Shown here one piece after another: positions 17,801 through 24,698 of a DNA stretch of 58,718 nucleotides (position 1 is its first letter; each line of letters begins with the position of its first letter). The translations under genes and the position numbers were made by a program. The DNA lies in the NCBI GenBank assembly GCA_018336015.1, contig JAGXQZ010000041.1, positions 1 through 58,718 of the forward strand, written 5' to 3'. Origin of the DNA: Algoriphagus sp. GTDB lineage: Bacteria; Bacteroidota; Bacteroidia; Cytophagales; Cyclobacteriaceae. The notes below the pieces were generated by a model. It did no database searches and had not been told where the DNA came from. It saw nothing but the letters and a program-made list of their open reading frames with translations.

Positions 17801-18709
17801 GAGGCCATCCAAAATCTCCAGATCCCCACCCCGATGGGCAATTACATTCCCTTGGGTCAATTGGCCAACATCACCTATCGACCCGGACCGGATATGATTC
17901 GGGGCGAAAACACTTTCTTAGTTGGGTATGTGCTGTTGGATAAAATGCCGGGTTTTGCGGAAGTGACGGTAGTAGAGGATGCCAAGCGCTACATCCAGGA
18001 AAAGATCGATTCCGGTGAATTGACAGTTCCAAACGGCGTGCGATTTGAGTTTTCAGGTTCTTACGAAAACCAAGTCCGGGCAGAACAACGCCTGGCTATC
18101 GTAGTTCCGCTTTGTTTGATCCTGATTTTCCTGATTCTGTATTTTCAGTTTAAAGCGGTTTCAACTACCCTCTTTGTCTTTACAGGAATCGCCATGGCAT
18201 TTTCCGGTGGATTCCTGATGATTTGGTTTTACGGGCAGGACTGGTTTATGGACTTCAGTCTCTTTGGGACCAATATTCGTGATCTTTTCCAAATGAAGGT
18301 GTACAATCTCAGCGTGGCGGTCTGGGTGGGCTTTATTGCCTTGTTTGGACTCGCTACAGATGACGGTGTGGTGGTCGCCTCATATTTGGATCAAAGTTTC
18401 CAGGAAAATAAACCTTCAACCGTACAGGAGATTAGGACTGCAGTACTGGAAGCAGGAAAAAGACGGGTACTGCCCTGTATGATGACCACAGCCACCACCT
18501 TATTGGCTTTGGTTCCGGTATTTACTTCGACAGGACGGGGTTCAGATATCATGGTTCCCATGGCGATACCATCATTGGGTGGGATGATCCTGGAAGTTAC
18601 AGCGGTATTTATTGTGCCTACCCTATACTGCTGGTGGGCAGAGCGCAAATTGAAAAACAATTCTCAGGTTTTCTCCGGGGAATCAAACTCATCCAACTAT
18701 GGAAACTAA
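14864..18709 (+). CDS. cusA: CusA-type RND copper/silver efflux pump (enlarged)
   Basis: The 1281-residue pump exceeds the usual 1050. The proton-relay helix reads AIAIGTMVDLGIILNENVLRHLE (two parts around D432), the CusA/SilA (HME4) pattern, which separates it from the CzcA-type pump at 2223. Extra length comes from about residues 525-690, where several additional hydrophobic segments follow the first membrane bundle before the conserved GKEFMPSLNEGSFLLMPTTMPHS. This enlarged form is known in Bacteroidota CusA proteins. The pump takes Cu(I)/Ag(I) from periplasm or cytoplasm and passes it to the CusB adaptor and outer-membrane channel. The end overlaps the TolC gene by 11 bp. Confidence 0.93.
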   Translation: MINRILKYFLENKLVTVLFLLLIIGWGIVTAPFNWNVGFLPRDPVPVDAIPDIGENQQIVFTEWMGRSPQDVEDQITYPLTTSLLGLPGVKSVRSSSAFGFSSIYIIFEEDIEFYWSRSRVLEKLNSLPSGLLPEGVQPKLGPDATALGQVYWYTLEGRDENGNPTGGWDLHELRTIQDYYVRYALTAVEGVAEVASVGGYVKEYQVDVDPAALKAHGVSLMDVMEAVRKSNLDVSANTIEVNRVDYFIRGLGYVEELSDLDKAVVKVTNNVPIRIQDVAKVNIGPQPRNMSGILDKSGAEAVGGVVIARYGDNPLKVIEGVKAEIEKLSQGLPTKTLADGTVSKVTLVPFYDRTGLIYETLGTLYEAINQQILITILVIIVMVYNLRASLLISALLPMAVLMCFIFMKQFGVDANIVALSGIAIAIGTMVDLGIILNENVLRHLEIAPKGQTKLKTVYLASAEVSGAILTAVSTTIISFLPVFTLQAAEGKLFGPLAYTKTFALISAVIFTLLIMPAFSHWVFSIKEAKGKIGRFLNYGLVVLGPIVSFTLWGWAGWLLFSYGLVHTLAYHFPDQVEKRKSLLIIAVTLVFVAWLLTEQWMPLGVSVSTLTNFVFIAFLLALVLGGFSGFVKIYPRILNWCLAHKGTFLLFPLFIILLGISVWLGFGRVFGVVPKALDVVGVNIRSTGFWSGLTHTFPGLGKEFMPSLNEGSFLLMPTTMPHSGIQENKEILQKLDMLVTAIPEVDMIVGKAGRAETAIDPAPISMFENTINYKSEYATDINGNRLRFKVSEGKYELKDSTFYDPSTMTPNQIKVSDLIEDEDGEYFRQWRDHIRTPDDIWNEIVSVINLPGVTSSPKLQPIETRLVMLQTGMRAPMGIKVYGPDLQTIESFGLQLEKYLKEVPSVKKEAVFADRIVGKPYLELDIDRDQISRYGMNVVDVQDFIETAIGGMKLSTTVEGRERFPIRVRYAREYRDDPEAIQNLQIPTPMGNYIPLGQLANITYRPGPDMIRGENTFLVGYVLLDKMPGFAEVTVVEDAKRYIQEKIDSGELTVPNGVRFEFSGSYENQVRAEQRLAIVVPLCLILIFLILYFQFKAVSTTLFVFTGIAMAFSGGFLMIWFYGQDWFMDFSLFGTNIRDLFQMKVYNLSVAVWVGFIALFGLATDDGVVVASYLDQSFQENKPSTVQEIRTAVLEAGKRRVLPCMMTTATTLLALVPVFTSTGRGSDIMVPMAIPSLGGMILEVTAVFIVPTLYCWWAERKLKNNSQVFSGESNSSNYGN

Positions 18710-20156
18710 AGATTCAAAGGTCCTAGGAACCAATTCCCCCTTCTTAAGGGGGCTAGGGGGATTTCTATTTTTTCTGCTTAGCATTTCCCTTGAGGCTCAA
18801 ACCCTGGATGACTACCTCATCCAAGCTGCTGAAAACAATCCAGGTCTGAAAGCGTCCTATGCCCGCTATCAGGCAACAGCAGAGCGGGTGAATCAGCCTG
18901 GTTTGCCGGATCCTGAGCTTCAGGTTGGGTTTTTCTTCGAGCCTATGGAGCGTTTTATGGGAAATCAGACAACTGATTTTCGCCTGATGCAGATGTTCCC
19001 ATGGTTTGGGATGATTGGGACCCAAAAGGAGGAAGCCAATCAAATGTCCAAGGCCCAGTACCAGCTTTTCCTGGAGGAAAAAAATCAGCTTTTCTTCCAA
19101 GTCAAATCCACTTGGTATGACTTGATAAGCTTGAAAGAAGAAATCAAAATCTCTCAGGAAAATCTCGAATACCTCAAAAAATACGAGGAATTGGCCTTGA
19201 TCCGGTTTCAGGCCGGTACGTCCTCTCCTGCATCGGCTCCTGCGCCACCCATGCCACCTCCTGGTATTTCCTCGACTACTGCAGGAAGTACTGGCGGGAT
19301 GGGCGGAATGAGTGGAAATGAATCAAGTTCCAAGACCAATACCAGTACGATGAATCCGGCCATGAGCTCGGCTCCGATGGGAAGTTCAGCTTCAGGGATG
19401 AATGCGGTACTGCAAATCCGACTTCAAATCCGGGAGTTGGAAAACACCATTGAGCAACTTCAGGCCAATTTGGAACCCCTGCATATCAAATTTAACCAGC
19501 TGCTCAATCGGGAAATTCGGGCAGAAATCAATCTTCCGGTTCATTTGGAAAAAGCAGTGTTAAGCTTGGAAAAACAGGAGATTTTGGACAGCATCCGCCA
19601 AAATAACCCGATGCTCGCCATGTATCAAGCCGAAATCGGTGCCTACGATCAGCAGGCCAAAATGGCAAAACTAGAGGGCCGGCCCATGCTGGGTGCAGGA
19701 GTCAATTACATGACTTTTGATCCCAGACTAGAAAATGACATGCCGATGGGCGGTGAAAATATGGTCATGCCTATGGTCACTATGACACTTCCGATTTACC
19801 GCAAGAAGATCAACTCCAAAATCAAGGAGACTGAATTCTTGAAAGAATCCGCCCAACTGGATCGCCAAAAAACCGAGAATTTGCTTGCCATGGAATGGGC
19901 CAATGCTTTTAGAAGCTGGGAAGAAAGCGAGCGAAATCTTCGGCTTTATGAGGATCAAATCCTATTGGTCAACCAGCAAATTCAGCTTTTGGTAACTTCT
20001 TTTACCAGCAATGCGACCGGTCTTGAAGAAGTTCTTCGGGCAAATCAGCAGCTTTTGGAATACCACCAAAAGCGAATCAATGCACTCAATCAACAGCAGC
20101 AAAGCTTAGCGCAATTGGAAGCTCTGGCTGCTACTTCACTCACCTTTCAACAGTGA
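18699..20156 (+). CDS. cusC: CusC-type TolC-family outer-membrane channel
   Basis: The 485-residue outer-membrane efflux protein forms the exit duct of the copper pump. LDDYLIQAAENNPGLKASYARYQA is the first TolC helix pair (given here in part), and the second OEP repeat starts near residue 290. Two oddities stand out. The signal peptide n-region (GTNSPFLRGLGG) is encoded by a C/G-run palindromic repeat. And a Pro/Ser/Gly/Met-rich insert (about residues 172-232, about seven Met) interrupts the coiled coil and may bind Cu(I). It overlaps cusA by 11 bp and ends 6 bp before cusB. Confidence 0.9.
   Translation: METKDSKVLGTNSPFLRGLGGFLFFLLSISLEAQTLDDYLIQAAENNPGLKASYARYQATAERVNQPGLPDPELQVGFFFEPMERFMGNQTTDFRLMQMFPWFGMIGTQKEEANQMSKAQYQLFLEEKNQLFFQVKSTWYDLISLKEEIKISQENLEYLKKYEELALIRFQAGTSSPASAPAPPMPPPGISSTTAGSTGGMGGMSGNESSSKTNTSTMNPAMSSAPMGSSASGMNAVLQIRLQIRELENTIEQLQANLEPLHIKFNQLLNREIRAEINLPVHLEKAVLSLEKQEILDSIRQNNPMLAMYQAEIGAYDQQAKMAKLEGRPMLGAGVNYMTFDPRLENDMPMGGENMVMPMVTMTLPIYRKKINSKIKETEFLKESAQLDRQKTENLLAMEWANAFRSWEESERNLRLYEDQILLVNQQIQLLVTSFTSNATGLEEVLRANQQLLEYHQKRINALNQQQQSLAQLEALAATSLTFQQ
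18732..18764. repeat. Palindromic intergenic-type repeat inside a coding region
   Basis: AATTCCCCC-TTCTTAA-GGGGG followed by CTAGGGGGATT forms nested inverted repeats. Elements of this C-run/G-run shape are scattered between genes of many bacteria. Here it lies within codons 12-22 of cusC and is read in frame. Confidence 0.55.
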
Positions 20157-20162
20157 TTTACT

Positions 20163-21932
20163 ATGAAACATCTACTTGAAAATAAACTTACCCTGATCCT
20201 GGTCACCTTGGTGATCGGAGGATTGATAGGCTGGATTCTCAAACCATCCGCCTCTGAATCACATGAAGGCCATGAGCATGAAACTGAATCCGGGGCAGCT
20301 TCTCTTTGGACCTGTTCCATGCACCCGCAGATCAAGCTGGGTGAACCCGGTGACTGTCCGATTTGTGGGATGGATCTGATTCCTGTTGCACAGTCAAGTT
20401 CTGGAAGTGATAATCCCATGGTATTCGAAATGACTCCCGAGGCGGTAGCCTTAGCACAAATCCACACCACCAAAATCAGTGGAACCAATGCGTCTGGAGA
20501 ACTTTACCTCACCGGAAAAATCCAGGCCGATGAACGAGAAAATGCCGCCATTACAGCCAAATTCCCCGGAAGGATAGAAAAACTGTACGTAACCTTCACC
20601 GGTGAACAAGTCAAAGCGGGTCAGAGACTTGCTACGATCTATTCCCCGGAATTGCTCACGGCACAGCGCGAATTGCTGGAAGCGGCAAAAAGCAAAGGCA
20701 ATTTCCCTCAACTCTACAGCGCAGCCAAGGAAAAACTTAAACTCTGGAAACTGACCGAAACTCAAATTGCGGAAATTGAGCAAAGCGGTTCTGTTCGGGA
20801 ACAGTTTGACATTCTTTCCGATCAATCCGGAGTGGTGACCCAGCGAAATATCGCCGTGGGAGATTATGTAAACACTGGTTCGGTCTTGTTCAATGTCGTT
20901 AACCTGAACAAGCTTTGGGTGCTGTTGGATGCCTATGAGTCTGACTTACCCTTGCTTTCCACCGGAAATGAATTCAGCTTTACAGTTGCCGGAATGCCGG
21001 AGGAAGGCTTTAAAGCCCGAATTTCTTTTATCGATCCGCTCCTGAATGCCAATACCCGGGCAGCCTCCATCCGTGCAGAGATCACCAATGCGGGAGGAAA
21101 ACTCAAACCGGAAATGTTTGTGAAGGCCAAGATCCAAACTGCCAAAAAGCCAAGTTCTGCAGGAGTTACTATACCGCGGACAGCCCTCTTGTGGTCTGGA
21201 AAGCGGTCTGTAGTTTATGTCAAAGTTCCAAATTCTGAAACCCCTGGATTTGAAATGCGAGAGGTGACTTTGGGCAACCGGATGGGTGAAAATTACCTGA
21301 TAGAGTCAGGTCTTCAGGCAGGTGAAGAGATCGTGACCAACGGAGTTTTTGCCATCGATGCTGCTTCACAGCTTTCTGGGCAATTCAGTATGATGAAGCG
21401 GCCGGAAACTAAGTCGATTGAGGTTTCGGAGGAATTCAGAAATCAGATTACAGCCGTGGCTGATGCGTACTTTCAGGTGAAAAATGGACTTGTAAAGGAT
21501 AATTTTCCTGATGCTCAGAAGTCACTTGCTTTGATAGATCAAAGCCTTTCTAAAGTAAATATGAGTTTGGTGAAAGACCAGGCACATGACAAATGGATGG
21601 AAATTCTGAAAGGGATCAAAGATACACGGTCCAAAATGGGCTCAGCAAAAGAAATCGAAGAAGCTCGGAAACACTTCTCCATGCTTTCCTTTCATATTCT
21701 TGAAATGACCGAGACCTTTGGAATCAACAAAGAGGTGGTGTACAAAGATTATTGCCCAATGGCATTCGGAGATCAGGGTGCGTATTGGCTGAGTGAACAA
21801 AAAGATATCACCAATCCCTATTTCGGAGCCGCCATGCTCAACTGCGGGGAAGTCAAGCAAACCTATCTAAAAGGCCAGCCGGTGATGAACCTTTCCGAAA
21901 CTCCTTCAGCTCCTGTGGGCCATAAGCATTGA
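20163..21932 (+). CDS. cusB: CusB-type adaptor with N-terminal heavy-metal-binding domain and C-terminal DUF3347
   Basis: The 589-residue adaptor begins with a membrane anchor (about 8-26), a His-rich linker (HEGHEH), then a YHS-like heavy-metal-binding domain, WTCSMHPQI...CPICGMDLIP, with C51, M53, H54, C65, C68 and M70. The HlyD-type membrane-fusion core follows (about 90-415). The C-terminal 160 residues are DUF3347 with DYCPMAFGDQGAYWLS and NPYFGAAMLNCGEV, a Cys/Met set suited to copper. The last residues (GHKH) add His. Domain order makes it a three-module copper collector for CusA. A separate DUF3347 lipoprotein follows. Confidence 0.92.
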   Translation: MKHLLENKLTLILVTLVIGGLIGWILKPSASESHEGHEHETESGAASLWTCSMHPQIKLGEPGDCPICGMDLIPVAQSSSGSDNPMVFEMTPEAVALAQIHTTKISGTNASGELYLTGKIQADERENAAITAKFPGRIEKLYVTFTGEQVKAGQRLATIYSPELLTAQRELLEAAKSKGNFPQLYSAAKEKLKLWKLTETQIAEIEQSGSVREQFDILSDQSGVVTQRNIAVGDYVNTGSVLFNVVNLNKLWVLLDAYESDLPLLSTGNEFSFTVAGMPEEGFKARISFIDPLLNANTRAASIRAEITNAGGKLKPEMFVKAKIQTAKKPSSAGVTIPRTALLWSGKRSVVYVKVPNSETPGFEMREVTLGNRMGENYLIESGLQAGEEIVTNGVFAIDAASQLSGQFSMMKRPETKSIEVSEEFRNQITAVADAYFQVKNGLVKDNFPDAQKSLALIDQSLSKVNMSLVKDQAHDKWMEILKGIKDTRSKMGSAKEIEEARKHFSMLSFHILEMTETFGINKEVVYKDYCPMAFGDQGAYWLSEQKDITNPYFGAAMLNCGEVKQTYLKGQPVMNLSETPSAPVGHKH

Positions 21933-21983
21933 TTTTGACCCTTATCAAACTAATTAAAAACAATTAATAACCGATTTATAAAA

Positions 21984-22559
21984 ATGAAAAAGGCACTTTT
22001 ATTCGCTTCCCTGATCTCTCTCTTACTCTTCTCCTGCGGTGAAAAACCAAGCACTTCAGAATCTCAGGAAGTAACCCATGCCTCAGGCGATGCAACGTCA
22101 GCAAATTCGGTTGCAGTAATAAGCACCAAAACAACTACATCCATCATCGATGCTTACTTGGCTGTGAAAGATGCTTTGGTAGCAGATGATGCTGCCACCG
22201 CTTCTTTAAAAAGTGCAGATTTGGTTTCAGCTTTGAAAAACTATGAAATAGCAGGTTCTCAAGCTAATGACCCCGAAGAATTGGAAAGACTTCAAGTCGA
22301 GGCAACAGGTATTTCAGAGAAACTGGGCAAAGCCGATATCGCTGCTCAACGCGAAAGCTTCCAGGCACTGAGCGTGGTAATGAAAGACATGCTGAAAATC
22401 GCCGGAACTGACCGAACCCTTTACCATCAATATTGCCCGATGTACAAAGGAAATACCAGAGGCATGTGGCTCAGCACCAATGAGGAAATCAAAAATCCGC
22501 TGTTTGGAAGTTCTATGCTGACCTGCGGTCGAGTCCAGGAAACTTTGGCTGTGAACTAA
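21984..22559 (+). CDS. DUF3347 lipoprotein
   Basis: This lipoprotein of 191 residues has a signal ending in LLFSC (Cys18), a Ser/Thr-rich linker and one DUF3347 domain. Its core, YHQYCPMYKGNTRGMWLST...NPLFGSSMLTCGRV, is the same pattern as the C-terminus of the CusB protein just upstream, with YCPM, a Trp, NPxFG and ML-x-CG conserved. It probably arose from, or gave rise to, the CusB domain and may ferry Cu(I) in the periplasm. DUF3347 has no settled biochemical function. Confidence 0.87.
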   Translation: MKKALLFASLISLLLFSCGEKPSTSESQEVTHASGDATSANSVAVISTKTTTSIIDAYLAVKDALVADDAATASLKSADLVSALKNYEIAGSQANDPEELERLQVEATGISEKLGKADIAAQRESFQALSVVMKDMLKIAGTDRTLYHQYCPMYKGNTRGMWLSTNEEIKNPLFGSSMLTCGRVQETLAVN

Positions 22560-22785
22560 TAAACGAGCCACTGGTTTGGCAAAAAACCGAGTTCGATCAA
22601 AATTCTTCCTCTGCCAATTCTTCGGCAATGAATTGAGCATCAAGGATTATATGGCTTTCAAGAATACCTGCCAGTATTGTAAAACTGGTTTTAACCTCGG
22701 TTAAAGCAAGCACTATCATTTGTATTATGAAACCGAGATACCCCTTCAATTGAAATTTCACCAAATCCAAAAACATCATTTAATC
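22560..22785. other. Intergenic region with palindrome before the DUF2911 gene
   Basis: The gap holds TTAACC-TC-GGTTAA (22,691-22,704), a perfect 14-base inverted repeat about 80 bp before the start codon. It could be an operator for a copper regulator, but no regulator gene of that block is visible. Nothing else is supported here. Confidence 0.35.
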
Positions 22786-23367
22786 ATGAAAAATTTAATT
22801 TATCCAGTTCTAATTCTGCTGTTTACTGCTGCATGTGCGGGAAAAACCGAAAATCAAGCTTCCGCTCCAGAGGACCACAGCCAGCACCAAGCTGCAGAAG
22901 CTCCAACCACACCATCCAAAAGCCCTCGAACTTCGGCCATGGCCATGGTGGGTGGGAACCACATTCATATCGATTATTCTTCGCCCAGTGTGAGAGGAAG
23001 ACAGATTTTCGGAGGCCTTGTAGCTTTTGGGGAAGTTTGGGTGACCGGTGCTCATAAGGCTACATCGATCCAATTTGACAAGGCTGTGAAAATCGGAGAG
23101 AAGGAAATTCCAGCCGGAAAGTATGGTCTCTTTACCATTCCAGGAGAAAATGAATGGACAGTGATTCTTAATCAGGTTTGGGACATGCACTTGGCTGACG
23201 ATTATGATGCCGGCAAAGATTTGGTGCGCATCTCAGTTGCCCCTGAGAAGTTGCTGGACACAGTGGAGTCCCTTACCTACACGGTGAATGAAACTTCAAA
23301 AGGAACCGCTGAAATCTCAGTGGCCTGGGATAAAACAAAAATCACATTTGAAATAAAAAACCTCTAA
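22786..23367 (+). CDS. DUF2911 lipoprotein
   Basis: The 193-residue protein has a lipoprotein signal ending in FTAAC (Cys17), a short His-bearing linker (EDHSQHQ) and a DUF2911 domain: IDYSSPSVRGRQIFGG, FGEVWVTGAHKATSIQF, IPAGKYGLFTIPGENEWTVI (each block partial) and DMHLADDYDAGKDL. DUF2911 is common in Bacteroidota and its function is unknown. The start is the ATG that opens the signal peptide. The open frame extends 66 bp upstream but without signal features. A damaged paralog lies after the next gene, so the DUF2911 gene was duplicated around PepSY. Confidence 0.87.
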   Translation: MKNLIYPVLILLFTAACAGKTENQASAPEDHSQHQAAEAPTTPSKSPRTSAMAMVGGNHIHIDYSSPSVRGRQIFGGLVAFGEVWVTGAHKATSIQFDKAVKIGEKEIPAGKYGLFTIPGENEWTVILNQVWDMHLADDYDAGKDLVRISVAPEKLLDTVESLTYTVNETSKGTAEISVAWDKTKITFEIKNL

Positions 23368-23390
23368 GTTACCCCGACCCACCCAGCCTT

Positions 23391-24104
23391 ATGAGAAAAA
23401 ACAACCAATATTACATCCGGAGAATCCACCGGTTTCTGGGAGTATTTATCGGTATCCAATTCCTTTTTTGGACGATTTCAGGCCTCTATTTCTCCTGGAC
23501 GGATATTGATGAGATTCACGGGGATCATTTTCATCAGGAGCACACGATGCATATGACTGCCAAAAACCTGATTGATCCGTTTAGCCTGGATTCAACGTTG
23601 GAAGTAGCCAGTTTGGAACTTCGATTCGTCAATCATCAGCCCTATTATTGGGTAAATAGAGAAAAGCTGTTTAACGCCCAAACCGGTGCGGAGAAAGGAG
23701 AAATCACAGAGGAAGAAGCCAGGAAAATCGCCAAAACCTACATCAAAGGGGATTATGAAATCGAATCAACCGAATACTTGACTGAGACAGGTTCTCACCA
23801 CGAGTATCGAGGTCGCCCACTTCCCGCCTGGGCTATTCACTTCAATCATCCCGAAAAACTGACTGCCTACATCGATGTAAAGAGCGGCAATTTTGAACGG
23901 GTTCGCCACCGGAGTTGGAGATGGTTTGACACTCTTTGGATGTTTCACACCATGGATTATGCCGGACGGGACAATTTCAACAATTGGTTGCTTCGAGCAT
24001 TTTCGGTGTTTGGCATGTGCACGGTTCTTTCTGGTTTTTTGCTTTATGCAGTATCCTCTAAAACTTTCGTAAAAACTACTTTAAAACGTAAAAACGAAAA
24101 ATGA
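23391..24104 (+). CDS. PepSY-domain membrane protein
   Basis: The 237-residue protein has an N-terminal basic segment and membrane helix (RRIHRFLGVFIGIQFLFWTISGLYFSW), a periplasmic part with His-rich IHGDHFHQEHTMHM, one PepSY domain (about 95-170, ITEEEARKIAKTYI) and a C-terminal helix (about 203-222). The layout is a shortened PepSY-associated TM protein, like those linked with iron or copper reduction. Its neighbours, two DUF2911 genes and a copper ATPase, point to copper handling. The stop overlaps the ATG of the decayed gene downstream. Confidence 0.82.
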   Translation: MRKNNQYYIRRIHRFLGVFIGIQFLFWTISGLYFSWTDIDEIHGDHFHQEHTMHMTAKNLIDPFSLDSTLEVASLELRFVNHQPYYWVNREKLFNAQTGAEKGEITEEEARKIAKTYIKGDYEIESTEYLTETGSHHEYRGRPLPAWAIHFNHPEKLTAYIDVKSGNFERVRHRSWRWFDTLWMFHTMDYAGRDNFNNWLLRAFSVFGMCTVLSGFLLYAVSSKTFVKTTLKRKNEK

Positions 24105-24680
24105 TAAACAACCTGATTTACATCCTTATGCTCTGAATGTTAATTGTTTCTTGCAAAGACTAGCTCTCATGAGGGGTACGAACACCATAAACCTGAAAAG
24201 GCACCTACAGAGCAATCGGACAACTCGAAAAAGAGTATCCCACAGGAGGCGCATGGAAATGTATGGAATGTTCGTGTTTCGATCAACTACCATTCACCAG
24301 CCGTTCGGGGCAGGGTTTTATGAGGAAGCTTTGTGCCTTTTGGTGAGGTTTGGGTAACTGGGGCACACAGCGCCACCAGCATAGAATTTTCCAAAGCAAT
24401 CCAGATCGAAGAAACCACGATTCCAAAAGGGAAATATGCATTCTTTACCATTCCCCGACAGGAGGAATGGACATTGATCCTAAATAAGAACTGGGAACAG
24501 CACCTGGCCGATGATTACTATCAGGCAGATGATGTCATCAGGATTGAGGTAACAGCAGAAAAGGAAATGCCGCTGACTGAACGGCTAACTTATACCATTG
24601 AAGATAAAGGAGAAGGCTCAGGTGCTATTCGCATGTCTTGGGAAAAGCTCAGTATTTCCCTTCCCTTTAAAACAGATTAA
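24101..24680 (+). pseudogene. Decayed DUF2911 lipoprotein gene
   Basis: A second DUF2911 copy starts at the ATG overlapping the PepSY stop (MINNLIYILML, then TGA at 24,134). The signal continues as MLIVSC, then a one-base shift near 24,155-24,158 is needed to enter the frame SHEGYEHHKPEKAP...VRVSINYHSPAVRGRVL. A further in-frame TGA at 24,321-24,323 falls where a Trp codon (TGG) would fit, as in VLWGSF. From 24,333 the frame is open (FGEVWVTGAHSATS to the end). Two nonsense changes plus one frameshift make it a pseudogene, unless the C-terminal part is re-initiated at GTG 24,333. Confidence 0.85.
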
Positions 24681-24698
24681 CCACTAAAATTCTTACAC

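Noticed and set aside
24321..24323. TGA in the second DUF2911 copy as a possible selenocysteine codon
   Set aside because: The aligned position in the intact copy is not Cys, no SECIS-like hairpin is apparent, and the gene has two other disruptions.
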